The notes: generated by a model not told the origin, from the letters alone. Counted from the first letter of the stretch, positions 1-13,013 are shown. The stretch is DNA of 64,000 nt from Ostrinia nubilalis (GCF_963855985.1 NC_087117.1:3421001-3485000), one strand, 5' to 3'. Numbers and translations are program-made.

Positions 1-1689
1 TCCGTAACAATACGGTTTTAATGCCTTTGTTAGATAACTATTGAAATGCATTGCTTTTACCATTATTAATTTGTCTGGTCGAGTTTGATAATTATAGAGT
101 TGGCCCTCTGGCGGCTTATTGGAAATCCTATCGTTTTCGAAACATCGATATATATGTTGCAGTCAAAACTCATAATCGATCAAAACCACTTTTGACTGCA
201 AATTTCAGTTAATAGTGGTTTTGACCGATGGCCTTAGTCAACATTACTTTTGACAATTTTTTCTAGTCGTATCATCGAACTTCCACGGGATAGGCAAGTA
301 ATATTTTCAGGTATTATAGATAATTATATCATGCATCAATATAAAGTAAATATAGCTGCCAATTTTCTAGTGTAACGGAGAAAAAAATGTTTTCTGAAAA
401 TCATAAATTATTAAATAATTCCTAAATTACTGCAGCAATAACCATTTATTTCTGCATAAAGGTAGACGTTATAGTGATAGGTAAATTTATTTAACAAAAT
501 TCTGCCTTAATGTAATTTTTTTAGAAAATATGCTTCTAAAACTGTTTTTTTTATAAAATCACAATATCGAATATTTCTTCGAAACTAAGCAAATACAACT
601 ACTAGTTCCTTCATCAATTTTATACATAATAGTAATATCTAACGATTGAATTAATAAAACAGGGATGTCCGCTTCTAAGGGAAAATAAAAGACTGTGTGA
701 CGGCACAATATTGTTTATGAATTAAAAACTCAATGTCCCACTGTTATTTTATATAGCACATTCATAAAAGATAAGAAATCATAATACAAAACTTCAAATA
801 ACAGTTAACAGGTCCGAAAGACCGCTCGGTGCTCCTCGTCAGACCCACACCAGCGTAACAACGGTTAGCGTTATTCGAATGTTTTTATGATAAAACTGTC
901 TGACTCTGAATGGCTAGAACAGGTTTTGTAATGTATTTTTAAGTCACGTGCGTGTGTGTGTGGTAAATTTAGTTTTATTTTTGGCTATCGCCTCCGCAGA
1001 GCACGGTCGTAACGTAAATGTTGTCAACCTTGCGTTTTTAACTTATAGGGGCGTAAGTGCGACTTTTTTTGCGGATTTGCAGACTTTACGGAACTTGGGG
1101 ACGTATTATGAAATGAAGGGCCAAACTTACACATTTTAACTTACACTCAAGTAATTACCGAAGCGTTAGGTAGTATTTTAAGTTATTGATTTCACCCGTA
1201 CAGCTTTATATCAGCCCTCAAAGCAAATATCACAGAATTAGGTTCTTTCGGACCTATTTATTGTCCTGACCCCCGCAATGTAGAGTTAAAGTAATGCTGG
1301 AAGGCAACTGGAACGTAAAAAAGAAAAATCAAAATTAAAACGGCACAATTTATCTAGATTCAATTGTTTTACTTCAGGTTTGGATTTAACTATTTGTCTT
1401 GTTTTACGCTACTGATTGCTACCCAGCAACCTTCTACTAAACTAAAATGTTATCCCACCTCTGAAATATTCAAGTTTCACATCCTTTCCTTTCAATTTTG
1501 GTGTTATTGAACCCATAGTAAAAGTCTATTGCCGATCGCTCTTCGTACATTCACGTAACTTTTCTCTACTTTGAATTTATTCGTACGGCCAGTGGTTTGT
1601 ACTTTGTACTGAGTAGCTATAGATTTTATAGTCTTATTTTTATGTCTTTATACTTTCAAGACTGACATGGCCCAAAAATAAGAAACCTT
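1..1689. other. AT-rich intergenic sequence
   Basis: No gene or clear repeat was recognised. Short open frames here have no family resemblance. Confidence 0.6.
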
Positions 1690-1805
1690 GCATAAGAACA
1701 GTCAGCGTCTTTAGTTTGTGACACCCAAAGTAGCCAAAAAGTTCACAACGGTTGTTGTCAACTTTTGGCCACTTTGGGAGTCCGAACTTTTTGACGCTGA
1801 CTGTA
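1690..1805. mobile_element. Short inverted-repeat element, family A
   Basis: The ends are complementary: CAGTCAGCGTC with GTGACACCCAAAGTAGCCAA at the left, and GCCACTTTGGGAGTC with GACGCTGACTG at the right. Relatives lie at 6024-6135, 9305-9411, 12062-12190 and 63210-63530. Confidence 0.8.
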
Positions 1806-2703
1806 CCTACCTAAGCTCCTAAATAGGTCCTTGCCCTGTAGTGCCAAAGCACAGTATCATTTATCTTTCTTTAATTTTACCGTTAACTGACTGTGATAAC
1901 AAATAATAATGGAAGAGATCGCTTCCCAGTGATAAGGCCGTTTCATATCGTTTCGAATCTGCAGTCCTACACTTTCCAACGCTTTGAATTGTTCCCCATA
2001 ATATCGCAAAAATACTTAACTGAACGGATTTCGATGATGTCTTATTTTATTGAGGACAACAATGTTAAGTTACCTACTTATTATATCGAAATCTATTCGA
2101 GCTAGGTAAATAAATCTGTTTTCACTCAAATCACTGTAGGTAAGTTGTAAAAGGTAGTAGTATTATATTATTATCTGTGGTAGGACTTACCTATAGGCAC
2201 TCATATCCCTATAACTCCCTATAAAAACCATATCAAATACTTTCTTAGTTCTTACCTACAGTTAAATTTTATATTACGTAACATAGCGCGCACAATCTAC
2301 GAAATTTCAACATCGAACTTTGTTAAGTGGCCCAAAAAGCGAGTTCAAAAAATAGATTTCCAAGAGGCTCTCACGATTGGTTCGCCGTCAAAAATTTTCC
2401 GCTGCCAACGGAAAAAAAGCCAAAAGGTCGATGGACAAAATGATGACGCAACACCCTCGAAAGTAGTTTTTTGCCGCGCTGCATTTCAGGGCCGAGTTTT
2501 TATTTGATTAGCTATTATCACAGTAGATAAATCAAACAGTACGGAAGCTTCATACAAACGCTAGAAATCAGACTCACGCACACAGACGCACGCTTTACAC
2601 GAGCTCTAAGCGAACCTCGCAGTCCATCCGTCGCGAGTGTCGCGCGCGTTGTGTTTTTAATAATAATTTTATTGCATGCACTATCCGCTGTATTTTTAAA
2701 AAC

Positions 2704-2802
2704 ATGCCACGAGTGTATTGCGTAGTATGCGGCTGCTTGAACTCGGCATCTTCAAAACCAGAACTTTCATTTTTTAAACTTCGTAATAATTCTGAATTGT
2801 AA
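2704..2802 (+). pseudogene. Orphan THAP zinc-finger N-terminus
   Basis: ATG is followed by MPRVYCVVCGCLNSASSKPE and then LSFFKLRNNSEL before a stop (32 residues). MP-x-x-x-C-x2-C-x-C-x-NS with a following SFFK resembles the start of a THAP DNA-binding domain, which should continue about 60 residues. No continuation was found downstream. It could be a first exon (a C|GTAATA donor lies near the end) or a relic of a P-like element. Confidence 0.55.
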
Positions 2803-4278
2803 AAATGATTAGGAATATTACTTTTTAAATAAAGTGCTTACATCTGATTTTGTAATAGTTCTTTTTAAATTACGTAATTACGCTTTTTAACAATTTATGT
2901 GTTCTATTTGATAAAGTAATTTGCTCCGCACGCTTTTGTACTAAGTGATGAACTGTATTTAAAATGAGGCAATAGGTATGACGTGAAAGTAAGTATCCGG
3001 TATTTTATTAATATATGAGAATAGATCTTCTACGGCCTCTAATAGTACTTAATCAATTTATTCGATTATGTATTCGATCATTATAGAACCTAATTAACGT
3101 TGTATTATTTTGTTAACTACTTAGTCAATTAATTTATTCCATTAGGTGTTTGATAATTAAAAAACCTAAATAAGCGTTTTAATAAATAAGTAAGTAAGAA
3201 CCTTATTAATTTTATAAAGATTAAGAGTGCCAACCCTAACACTCAGTTGAAGTGTAGGTATTTAACTCGCCGAAAGGGCTAAGTTTCCGTACTGCTTTAG
3301 CTCATATATATACTGTGCTATTATAATATGGTCGGTCAAAAACGGCCGGCCAAGGTTAGGTTAAATTTCGAAATTTTTAGAGGTTGAGTTTAATTGAGTT
3401 TTGGAAAAGGCGTGAAGTTTTGTGACTGATTGTAAAGCAGAGGCGAGGCCTAAATAGATATGATATGAACATAGAAAAAGGGCGGCATTGTTTAGTTTAC
3501 TTTCTTTTGTTTCTTAGTTATATTAATCTCGTATCATGTTTGTGTCTGTAATTCTGTATTACATAAGGACATAATAAATAAAATTATTGTACTTATATTC
3601 TTTACAATGTTACTTTTTTCCAACTAAGGGCCGATTAAGGTATTTACTCAAATACAAAAACTTTTCGAAGATTCAGACCTAATTAAAAATCGCCTTTTTA
3701 CATGACTGCTTGAGCTATTAAACATTGTATGAGTTTTTTAAACTTTATAAAATACCTATTTTTAATAATATCGCGACGATCATAAAGATCTTTGACTTTA
3801 TTATTGTTGCAATTGAAGATTGAAAACATTTTCTCAGCAATTATTTAATTTCCCAGAGCAATTTGGGTAGCGCTTATTAATTTTGCTGTGAGTGATGTCG
3901 GTAAACGTCGTTTTATGTACTAACGTAAACTTAAAGAAGTCTCATTACAATTTTATTGCTTTTGCGCGATTTACGATTTTGTAGATTTCATTTATAATTT
4001 ACAATATTACTAAGTAATACTTTATTGTCTATAAAATGTTTCGTAAAATTATAAGATAACTGTTATTGCTAGTGGAATTGGCTTTGCCAGAGAAATCGCG
4101 CTAAGAGTTTCTTATTAGCTGCAGATTCTTTGTAGACGTACTTATTTTTGAAGCATCTGAATTAAGTGACACTAATATCACGGTAATACTTACTAATAGT
4201 ATTACCGTGCTAATATTTCTTTGCTTTTTTAAAAACAGCTGAATGATTTTTCACATAAAACTAAAATAAAAGTTTATA
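2803..4278. other. AT-rich sequence without recognisable genes
   Basis: Nothing beyond short AT-rich runs and a small palindrome (near 4181-4210) was seen. Confidence 0.6.
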
Positions 4279-5021
4279 GCCTGACCAGGAACATAAAAAC
4301 CCTGGCATAGAGGCACGTCAATTGCATTTGATAGTGCAACACTGAGTACAGTCGTACCTGTGTTAAATTAATAGGCTAACTTTATGTATCAGGATTCAGG
4401 ATTACCTACGGGCTAATTTGATATTTTCATAAATTAACGAAAAAATATTATTATAGGTAACCTGGTTTAAATAAATTAAATGAAACCATCAATCCAGTTA
4501 GTAGGATTTATTTTATTATTCATCAATAATCAAATTCAGAACTTGAATATTCAACTGCAATGTCTGCTCATGAACGCTTCAAACTCGGTACTTCTTTCCC
4601 AATTCCATAAAATTCAACACTTAGAAAGTGACAAAAAACTTTAAAATAGGTATTTGAAACAAACCACAGCTAATTTTCATAGTGGACTGTACTATACGAT
4701 AAACATGTCAGTCAATTTGACAACCTTTGTCGGAAACATTATTCAATGAAAATATTGTCCGAACCCTTAGTATTTCTCTTCGATAAATACTTTAACACAT
4801 TGTGAACCACTTTTCTTTCACGACTATAAAAAGATTTTAGCAATTTAATTCACAAAATCAATTGCGCACATTTAAAATAAAGTTTGTTTACATTTTGACA
4901 GCAATAGACTGACATGCAAGGTGACATGTCAATGAAGTTTTCAGTCATTGTTGCCATTAAAAGAAATTAGTACCATTAGTTTTCCGCAACATGGCGAGGG
5001 TTTTTATGTTCCTGGTCAGGC
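4279..5021. mobile_element. TA-flanked inverted-repeat element, 743 bp
   Basis: The left end GCCTGACCAGGAACATAAAA is mirrored at the right end (TTTTATGTTCCTGGTCAGGC), with TA on both sides. No transposase is inside, so it is non-autonomous. Confidence 0.85.
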
Positions 5022-5559
5022 TATACAAGAGTTTTATAAGAATTGTGTTGTGTCATTCATTTCGTATACTATACCTACAAATTAAAATTCTATAAAAACC
5101 TTTCTTAGATTTAAAAAGGTTGTGTAAGATGAACTTTGTAATAATATTATGGCACTTGAAGGTGACCGGCTAGATTTGGAAACCCAAAAAGTACGCGCTC
5201 AATTTGAAGTAGCCAAACTATACAGTGATACGGTACTTTTTTTTACAATCATTCTGTTTTGATATTCGGATCGGGGGCACGATACCAGGAAAACGCTTGA
5301 GAAATCATTCAATCTACTTTTAATACTTTATTATATTTGAGTCTTTAAAATAACAAAATTATTGTCAACTGTTTCGTCAGTTGATTGACTTTTATTTGGA
5401 GGCATTGATGATTGATAAATAATAATAAAATATGTATACGAGTTGTTATGAGAATCCGTTTGCAAATAATAGGGTAATTAATCATTAATTAGGTAGGTAC
5501 TTACCTAAATATCCTGCAGTAATTGCTTATAGAAAGTTTTTATTAAACAGTAGTTATCT

Positions 5560-5680
5560 TCTGATTAATTACGTTGCGGGTCCAATGACAGTTTAACTTT
5601 CCCCCGGGACAAACTTGACCTTCACTGCTAGGGTTTTTATTGGCGGTCAAGCTGTAGACCCTGGCTACACAGACGAGAGG
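5560..5680. repeat. Dispersed repeat shared with 51060-51240
   Basis: About 100 bp containing CAATGACAGTTTAACTTTCC and GGGTTTTTATTGGCGGT recurs in STARD7 intron 3 with only scattered differences. Confidence 0.8.
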
Positions 5681-5788
5681 TGGGAATAGTCCCGTTGGTT
5701 ACAGTATTTTGTAGAGATAGAAGATGCCAATCAGATTAGTATTCTCTACTGCAGCATGACCCTCTCTAATTAACCAGAGGTATGTAAG

Positions 5789-5893
5789 TGGACCGACGAT
5801 CTGGTGAAGGTCGCGGGAGGTGCCTGGATGCAGGCGGCGCAGGACCTGTCTTTGTGGAAAACCTTTGTCCAGCAGTGGACGTCTTTTGGCTGA
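5789..5893 (+). pseudogene. Non-LTR reverse-transcriptase C-terminus fragment
   Basis: It reads [19 protein letters not shown] and then [15 protein letters not shown] plus stop, the common end of a lepidopteran endonuclease/reverse-transcriptase polyprotein (RTE-like; clade uncertain). The upstream part is missing, as expected of 5'-truncated LINE copies. Confidence 0.8.
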
Positions 5894-6023
5894 AACGAAC
5901 GTTGTAAATGCAAAATCTTGACCTACATTCTCCAAGCAGGCTAGACGCATTGGGGAGGCCTGATGTTCGCATATTTTTTCTCTTAGTCACCTTTTACAAT
6001 ATCCGCGAGAGTGGAAGTAGGTA

Positions 6024-6135
6024 TAGTCAACGTCAAAATAGTGACACCCAAAGTAGCCAATAAGTCTGCAACACGTTTTGTTACAAGTTGGAATAAAGTT
6101 GTGTTATGAACTCTTTGGCCACTTGTGTCTCGCTA
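6024..6135. mobile_element. Family A element, degenerate
   Basis: It has the GTGACACCCAAAGTAGCCAA and CAACACG-TTTTGTTACAA blocks of family A, with eroded ends. Confidence 0.7.
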
Positions 6136-6157
6136 TTTAGCGCTAATACCAGCCCCC

Positions 6158-6280
6158 CTAGACAAAACGCACTTTTTGATCGAATCGAAAATCGAATCCG
6201 TCAAAACTCCATACAAAAAAGGGGCTTTTCGACCACATTTCGACTGGTTTGCGATTATAATTTGCACTTTGTCTAGACCC
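6158..6280. repeat. CTAGACAAA-ended repeat, copy 1
   Basis: Short element starting CTAGACAAAACGCACTTTTT and ending GCACTTTGTCTAG. A closely matching copy is at 50284-50404. Confidence 0.8.
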
Positions 6281-6636
6281 ACTGCTACATACAAAAATAT
6301 CTCTGTATCTTCCGATTTCTTTGTTTCTTCTACAATGTTATTTAATAGGAACAATGACTGAGTTTTTAAGCTAAACTTTTAGCATAAAATATCTGATAGG
6401 AATTTGCCAATTTGGCCAAGCTACTTCCTATAGCAATTTGTATTAAAAAATTGCGACAACTCTCACAGGATATAGTCAAGATCGTCTGGACAAAACACAA
6501 TGCTGCTGGTCAAGAGCTTCCTCGTTGTGGATATAAAAAAAAAATAACTGACTAAAATATTTGATCAAAAATAAAAAAATATTTGATCAAAAATAAAAAA
6601 AATATTAACTTTCAATGTAGAAAATACAGTCAAATA

Positions 6637-9304
6637 CAGGGTGTTAGGTAAATGGGTATATGAGCCGACACTTTTAATTTTCATACAAAATAAATTTTAT
6701 AAAATCCGATTTGTATGAAAATTAAAATTATTAAAATTTATTTATTTATTTCCAAGCTTAAGCCTATTTTTACAGAAATCCAATACAATAGACAAGCGAA
6801 ATATGACAGGAACGTAACAATAGTAATATAAGTAAATTAAATGAATATATATATATATATATACAGGGTGTTGATTTCAATCCTCGCCATATTTATTTAG
6901 GTGATCTATTATGACTTATATAAACGCATTATCCACCAAAAAAAAAATTACAAACTAAAGTAGAATTTTTAGCGAATATTTTCCGTGCGACATCAACTGT
7001 ACTGTGGCTCTTAATACTGCAATACGCTTCAACTGCGGCACCCATCGAGCTACGCGGATCGCTCGCTTATCATGTCTGATAGTCTACTGAAGGAAGCCAC
7101 GTAAAATAGGTAGTGTAAATAGGTATTTTTGTTTGACTAACTAAAGTTAAAGTTCGTTTTAAATTAGTTTGCTGTTTCCTATGTGTGTGTGTGTGTATTG
7201 GAGCGTACCTACGCGCTTTCCGCCACTACCTACCGCAATCGCGGGAGTATTTTGTACACAAAATTACCAGATTATTTACTCCCTACATTAAAAAAAACAC
7301 ATTCCTTTAAGTTTAGAACTAGGTAGGTACCTACTCACCGATGCGACTTCAGATGCGTTTCCACGTGCCCTCCCGTAACAGTAAACCATGTTTACGTACT
7401 CACGAGCACTGTACGTATGGTTTGGCATCTTCCTAACACTCACTCACTATTATTACACTCACTATCACACTTTCACACACTAAATACTCAAAACCGCACG
7501 AGAAAACAATCAAAAATCGCAAATTTGCAATTAGAAAAGTGCATTCGATGAAATACGTCCATCGAATGTCGTCGTGAATCGGTAGTTATCGTTATTCTTC
7601 ATTTTCAACTAGTTTACGTAATTTTTAACATCAGAAAAGTTTAATTTCGTCAGTTTAGTACAGGAAATCTATCAACGAATGAGAATGTAAAAGCGGCGGG
7701 AAAAATACTTTGTTTAATCTTTGTGAAGTAAAGATTCGTCCTATCATTAATGCTCTTAAAGCAAGCTTTCAAAACACTCAAATGCAAATGATTTGTAGAT
7801 CTTTAATTACTAATCGTTATTATTAAAACGATAAGAATATCAATAAATTTTGGTAGTTATTTCGTGTAATGAAATTACATTCATTTAAACTAATCCCGAA
7901 CATGATGATGAATTATTTTATGTAAGTTATGAAGAATGGAAGTCTAACCTGAACCTAACTAACATTCGTTCAGGGTATTTAAATTAAACGCCGATAGAAA
8001 TGAAATTACGTTATTACGGTAGTAGGAAGTAATAAGTACTAGAAAACAGTTATCAAGCAGAGAGGAAGAGAAAAGTTGAAGTTACAAGGCAAGAAATAAG
8101 AAAATAGCGATTGAGTACTAGGTATTCTAAATACGAGCTAGATTTCGCGGAGCGTGCGCGCGGCCTCTCTGCGTGGAAAGCAAAATCGGACTGATGAACA
8201 GAGAAAATCGATGATCCACGATTGAGCGCCGGCCGCCCGATGACGCCCGAAACACGAAGATGGGGAAGTACCTATTCCGTGCGAGCCCGATGTCCGTGCC
8301 GCGTGCGAGGCGGTGGTATTATTGTATTCAATTACAAGTCACCGCTCCAAATGAAAGATAAGAAATTTTCTTTTAAGATATGAAATTTTGTTTAGGTACT
8401 GAAATCAATCGAGTTTAAAAACAAAATCTTGTCTTATCTCCTATCGAAAGTGAAGGAACAAGAGTTTGCCAGTGTGTTATTTCTAGGTGTTCAGTTTGCG
8501 GTATTAAGTAAGTTAAGTTTTATTTTACTAATTACTATCGTAAAGACGTAAAAGTTATTAAGGTAGAGAGCTGGAAATGTAAGGAATAACGAACCTGTAT
8601 GAAAGAGCATTATTGTCATCTGTTTACAGTACTTTTGAATGATAAGTAGGTACAAGCTTATCACACACATAAAAGCATGGTTTAATTAAAAAATAATAAT
8701 AATGTAGGTTCTGTAAAAAAAAATATTTTGCGGAAGGAAGCAAATTCGTGTAAAAGGTTTTTTTTATTAATTAAAGAGTACTTAATTAATTAGTTTTTAG
8801 AACAACAAATAAACTCGTAACATGATAAGGTGTAAGTAACTAATTTACTCATTACATTTTTAGGGTAGATTTGGATTAAGCTCCGTCCAGTAGTCGTCGT
8901 TGAACTCACAGCTGATTGTGGCTGATAGTTGACTGACTCATGGGCGAGCGCGGGTAGTGGGGCGCGGGACGGGGGGCGCAGCGCTTGCCCGGGTCACCGG
9001 GTGAGCGCCGCGCGCCGTTTGCGTTGGGGGACTATTCTGCACTGTAGTGGTCGATTATGGAAATCGTAGATATTTAAAAAATAATAATAAAAAATTTGGA
9101 AGTCAGTTTTTTTGCTGATTCGTGATCAGAATAAGCTACTTAATCTACTCCCTAAATATGGCGGGTATTGAAATCAACACCCTGTATATATGAATATAAA
9201 TAAAATGAAGATATGTATCAATTTTCTGACTTTACCATTCCATTTATATGGCCATGTTAACATGGGCTAGTGTCGGCTCATATACCCATTTACCTAACAC
9301 CCTG
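6637..9304. mobile_element. Outer CAGGGTG element, split by another element
   Basis: Perfect terminal inverted repeats of about 35 bp begin CAGGGTGTTAGGTAAATGGG and are flanked by TA. Without the inserted 6864-9184 element it would be only about 350 bp, i.e. a MITE. Confidence 0.88.
6864..9184. mobile_element. Inner CAGGGTG element, 2.3 kb, nested
   Basis: Terminal inverted repeats starting CAGGGTGTTGATTTCAAT are flanked by TA. The interior (GC-rich patches near 8140-8310 and 8940-9030) has no recognisable transposase or other protein, so it is non-autonomous or has captured unrelated sequence. Confidence 0.85.
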
Positions 9305-9411
9305 TAGATCGTGACACCTAAAGTAGCCAAAAGTTCGCAACACGTCTTTGTTACAACTGGAAAGATTCTGTTGATTGTGGATGTCACGAACTATTTGACG
9401 CTGACTGTACC
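9305..9411. mobile_element. Family A element, one end damaged
   Basis: The GTGACACCTAAAGTAGCC and AACACGTCTTTGTTACAA blocks and the final GACGCTGACTGT of family A abut the end of the outer CAGGGTG element. Confidence 0.75.
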
Positions 9412-10579
9412 TACATAAAATATGTAATTTTAAACTGGGGGATAGCAAGGGATAGTAGAATGGAATAAAACTGCTCATGAGCCTTCAACCAACATTTTAT
9501 TTTCCATATTATATTACAACGCATAAAATTGGTTTAAAAACTTGCTCCAACTGAATACATAAACTTTTGAGTGAAACGTGAAGCAATCGGAACCGCGTCT
9601 TAGCCTACGATCAGTTCGAATAAAATTCATATAAGTAATATAATTAGCTAATTATCTCCGCGTACAGCGATGCGACTCAGTCGCGAAACGATTTGTCGCT
9701 TGTAAATCTAACTTCTAAAATTTGCGACGTGCGAAATCTATACCACGCTACAGTAAGGCACATTAGTGGTAGAATGCTATGAGATCCTACATCCAAATTG
9801 GAATCGCACTGTGTCGCGTTTGATAAAAGTTTAACACCACGGGACATGAGCGCCACAGCGATGCGACAAAATACCACACATTTGAAAAAACTACCAGACT
9901 GTAGCCCTTCAAGTAACAGCGAATCGAAATCAATTGTTATCACGATCGACCACTTGGGGTACCACGAGTTAAGAGTTTAAGAGCCAGTAAAGCTTTTGTC
10001 ATTTGATCCATTTATGAGTAACAAAAGTATAATATTTTTCTCTCAAGAGCTTATCATTAGGTTAGTAAATAAATTATTGTAAAGATAAGAGATACTTTTA
10101 GATTTATTACGTATCTCGCCTGCGACAAAGATTTTTACGAACATTTTCTGCAGCTATCTTTAGTGCAGCATACGTGACTACGCAACGTTTAGTTACGCGT
10201 TTGTATCAAACGACCGAAGTTTCAAATATAAAAATACAAATCCTGAGACATAGTTAAGCATATCCGACACAATATACACAAAGGTATTTTAACATATCTT
10301 AAAACTAAAAATAATTGCGCGCCAAAACTATGCTCGGTCAACTTTGCAAATTTTATTGCGACTTGTCGCAAGTCGGTGTCTGCGATTAATCGCAACGCTG
10401 TGGCGTCCAGGACCAGTGGTTACGTTGACATGGTTCCTTTGCATGAGTTCGATTTCCATCAAATGTATAGTTAAAGGTGTGCCCAAGTGATAACATTTTG
10501 GCAAATCGATCTTGACTTTGAGATTGGTTTTTTCCAAGTTGTGCTCCATTAGTTATGCTATAGTGTCTACCTAGATATG
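9412..10579. other. Intergenic stretch without genes
   Basis: It contains several GTCGCGA/TCGCAAC-rich tracts that suggest old inverted-repeat sequence, but no boundaries could be fixed. Open frames on both strands overlap and look random. Confidence 0.5.
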
Positions 10580-10715
10580 AATCCTACTAAATGCGAAAGT
10601 TTGTTACTCTCTCACGCAAAAACTACTGAACGGATTTTGATGGGAATTTACTGTGTTATTGACGATTTGTGACAAACTGAATTTCACGCGATAGAAACCG
10701 CGGGCAAAAGCTAGT
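10580..10715 (+). repeat. Lepidopteran dispersed repeat ending in CTAGT
   Basis: It contains AAATGCGAAAGTTTG, ACGCAAAAACTACTGAACGG and CCGCGGGCAAAAGCTAGT. The short GC-rich inverted sequence before CTAGT resembles a Helitron 3' end. Related copies are at 47638-47829 and 54033-54249. Confidence 0.75.
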
Positions 10716-10724
10716 CTCTACATA

Positions 10725-10893
10725 CATAATAATATTATAAAACAAAGTCGCTTTTCTGTCTGTCCGTCCCTATGTACGCTTAGATCTTTAAAACTACGCT
10801 ACGGATTTTAATGCGGTTTTTTAAATAGTTATTCTTAGGAAGGTTTTAAGTATAATACATTGCACCTGTACGAAGCAGGGGCGGGTCGCTAGT
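10725..10893 (+). repeat. CTAGT-ended dispersed repeat, related subtype
   Basis: It begins near ATAATATTATAAAACAAAGT, contains CTGTCTGTCCGTCCCTATGT, and ends GGGGCGGGTCGCTAGT. It follows the previous repeat within 10 bp. Confidence 0.65.
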
Positions 10894-11184
10894 TTAGAAT
10901 AAATACAATAAGCAGACACTAAAACATAAACTAATGCACACAACTAATGTCGAAATGTTTCGTACCGTGTTTTATTTATTAATAATTAACATTTATCATA
11001 AATTTTGATTCTAGCTGCGAGAGAATTCTTAATAGTAGATTTTACTGGAATATTTAACAGAATTTTTCAAAGAGATTGTAGTTACATTTGTTCATATGAA
11101 TAAGTAAAGTACACAAAGTATAAAGAAAGCATTTAAAGGCAGTTCCACACTTGTGTAATATAATCTACAGTAATTCATTAAAAA

Positions 11185-11410
11185 GAGGAAAGATTTGTTT
11201 GTTTGCATTGAATAAGTTACGAAACTACTGGACAGATTTGAAAAATTCAACGTTATTTCTGATGAACACTGAAATTCGTGCGTTTTTTTACTACTGCACG
11301 AAAAAAGTACTGGATGGATTATGATGAAACTTTACAATGTTATTCAGAAAAGTTAGAACTTAGGCGACTTGTCTAAATCTACGTAAACGAAGCATGGGGA
11401 AAAAGCTAGT
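11185..11410 (+). repeat. CTAGT-ended dispersed repeat, degenerate
   Basis: GAAACTACTGGACAGATTTG and GATGAAACTTTACAATGTTA match the consensus of the neighbouring repeats. The end is GGAAAAAGCTAGT. Confidence 0.6.
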
Positions 11411-11494
11411 CTATCATATAATTTGTTCGCCGAAAAATGAGATTTTTTCAACCGATTATAGGATCAACGCGAGCATTGCATGTAATGCTCGCAG

Positions 11495-11690
11495 CGCCAT
11501 TCGTTTAGAATGAGGGTTTTCGCGAATGAAAGATCTAGATGGCGGGACGTGGATGTGGGTCTGACTGCTGCGTGATTGGTGGATTTTGACATATTATCTG
11601 TCAATATCATGTCAAAAATAACCAATCATGCAGCATTTGGACCTCGCGTCTACGTATTGCCATCTGGCGGATTTTTAATTCGCGTTACAT
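11495..11690. mobile_element. Fold-back MITE, family B
   Basis: GAGGGTTTTCGCGAATGAAA at the left is partly mirrored by GCCATCTGGCGGATTTTTAA at the right, and the centre is self-complementary (TGACAT..ATGTCA). Another copy is nested in a family A element at 63278-63465. Confidence 0.75.
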
Positions 11691-11940
11691 TACATTACAC
11701 AAGTCTGGACCCACCTTAACATTTCACTGTAGCTATCTTCGAAATAGTAAAAAAAATACGTGTGAAACTAGAGTTACAAGTGCTCATTATAAATATCAAG
11801 TGTACAGTGAATATTAAGTGAAAAACAGATGAATAAATAGTGTGCGTATTTAGATTAAAAAATACATAAATATTATAACAGAAAGAGAAATAACACTACG
11901 GTATATGCATCCGTCAAGTGTAAATGTATTGGGCAATATT

Positions 11941-12328
11941 AAGGTATGTTCACATTGGTGCGGGGCGTAAGCGGGGCATAGACCGAACGTGTAGACGGTC
12001 TCTATTAACCGCTATAATACGACGCGCTAGAATTAACTCTGTGTACACGTGGTTATAAATGACTACAGTCAGTCAAATTGTTCGTGACGTCCAAAGTGGC
12101 CAAAAAGTTGACAACCTTATTAAAATTGTAACAAAGACGTGTTGCGAACTTATTAGCTACTTTGGGTGTCACTATTTGACGCTGACTGTACAAGCTAACA
12201 AAAAGAGCGTTTACGTGCTAAAAATACGCTACGCATTTGTATAACTCACTGGTCCGTACGTGGGTCGTACATAAATAGACAAAAGTCAAAGCCCCGCGAA
12301 CGCCCCGCTCCAATGTGAACACACCTTT
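11941..12328. mobile_element. MITE with GTTCACATTGG ends, interrupted
   Basis: AAGGTATGTTCACATTGGTG and GCGGGGCG at the left mirror CGCCCCGCTCCAATGTGAAC and ACACCTT at the right. A family A element sits inside at 12062-12190. Confidence 0.82.
12062..12190. mobile_element. Family A element nested in a MITE
   Basis: About 130 bp, with ACAGTCAGTCAAATTGTTCG at the left and CTATTTGACGCTGACTGT at the right. It carries the usual CCAAAGTGGCCAAAAAGTTG and TAACAAAGACGTGTTGCGAA blocks. Confidence 0.85.
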
Positions 12329-12565
12329 ATTCAACATACTTTAAAGTTTTAACACATTTCATCAATATACATGAAATATTCCAATTCGCGCAACATACGT
12401 TCATACTATACCAATATTATGATACAATAAAATTCATTTATCTTTTGTAACATAGTATATTGTGAAATATAACCCACCAGTCGCTGTATACAAAACAGTC
12501 CATGTAAATGCGATTCTGTATCAGTGATTGTCAGTGTGTAGACATTTCAATAGCAAGAAGAGAGT

Positions 12566-12770
12566 AAGGCTAAGTCACACCACCTTCTTTAACCGTAACC
12601 GTAACAATAACCGGTGCTTTTTGTATGGAGTTTGACATTTTGTTATAGTTAGGTCGAGTTGCACCACCACCTTATTTTAACCGTAACAATAACCAGTGCT
12701 TTTTGTATGGAGTTTGACAGATTTTTGACGTTTGTCAAAGTTAAAGCAAGATAGTGCAACCCAGCCTTTA
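12566..12770. repeat. Direct repeat unit, probable MITE remnant
   Basis: TAACAATAACC(A/G)GTGCTTTTTGTATGGAGTTTGACA occurs twice within 100 bp (12603 and 12682). The flanks suggest weak inverted repeats. Confidence 0.6.
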
Positions 12771-13013
12771 TGTAAGATGATGCAACAGAGAAAGTTTTTG
12801 CAGTCTTTTATTTTTAACTAAACTAGGTGGGGTGAAGCGGGCTTACAGAAAGTTCAAAATTTTTAGTAAAATTTAAAATTTAATTTTACAATTAATTTAA
12901 TGGCAAGTGTGCATAGATAGAGAGACTTGAAATTAAAACCAGGGTGGCGATCTAAGAACGATTTTATCGATTTTCTATTTTTACAATACTATTATAAGGA
13001 GGCCTTCCAGCTA

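Noticed and set aside
948..1139. 63-residue frame with a hydrophobic start (MRVCVVNLVLFLAIASA)
   Set aside because: It looks like a signal peptide, but the rest is unremarkable, the region is AT-rich, and there is no splice or homology support.
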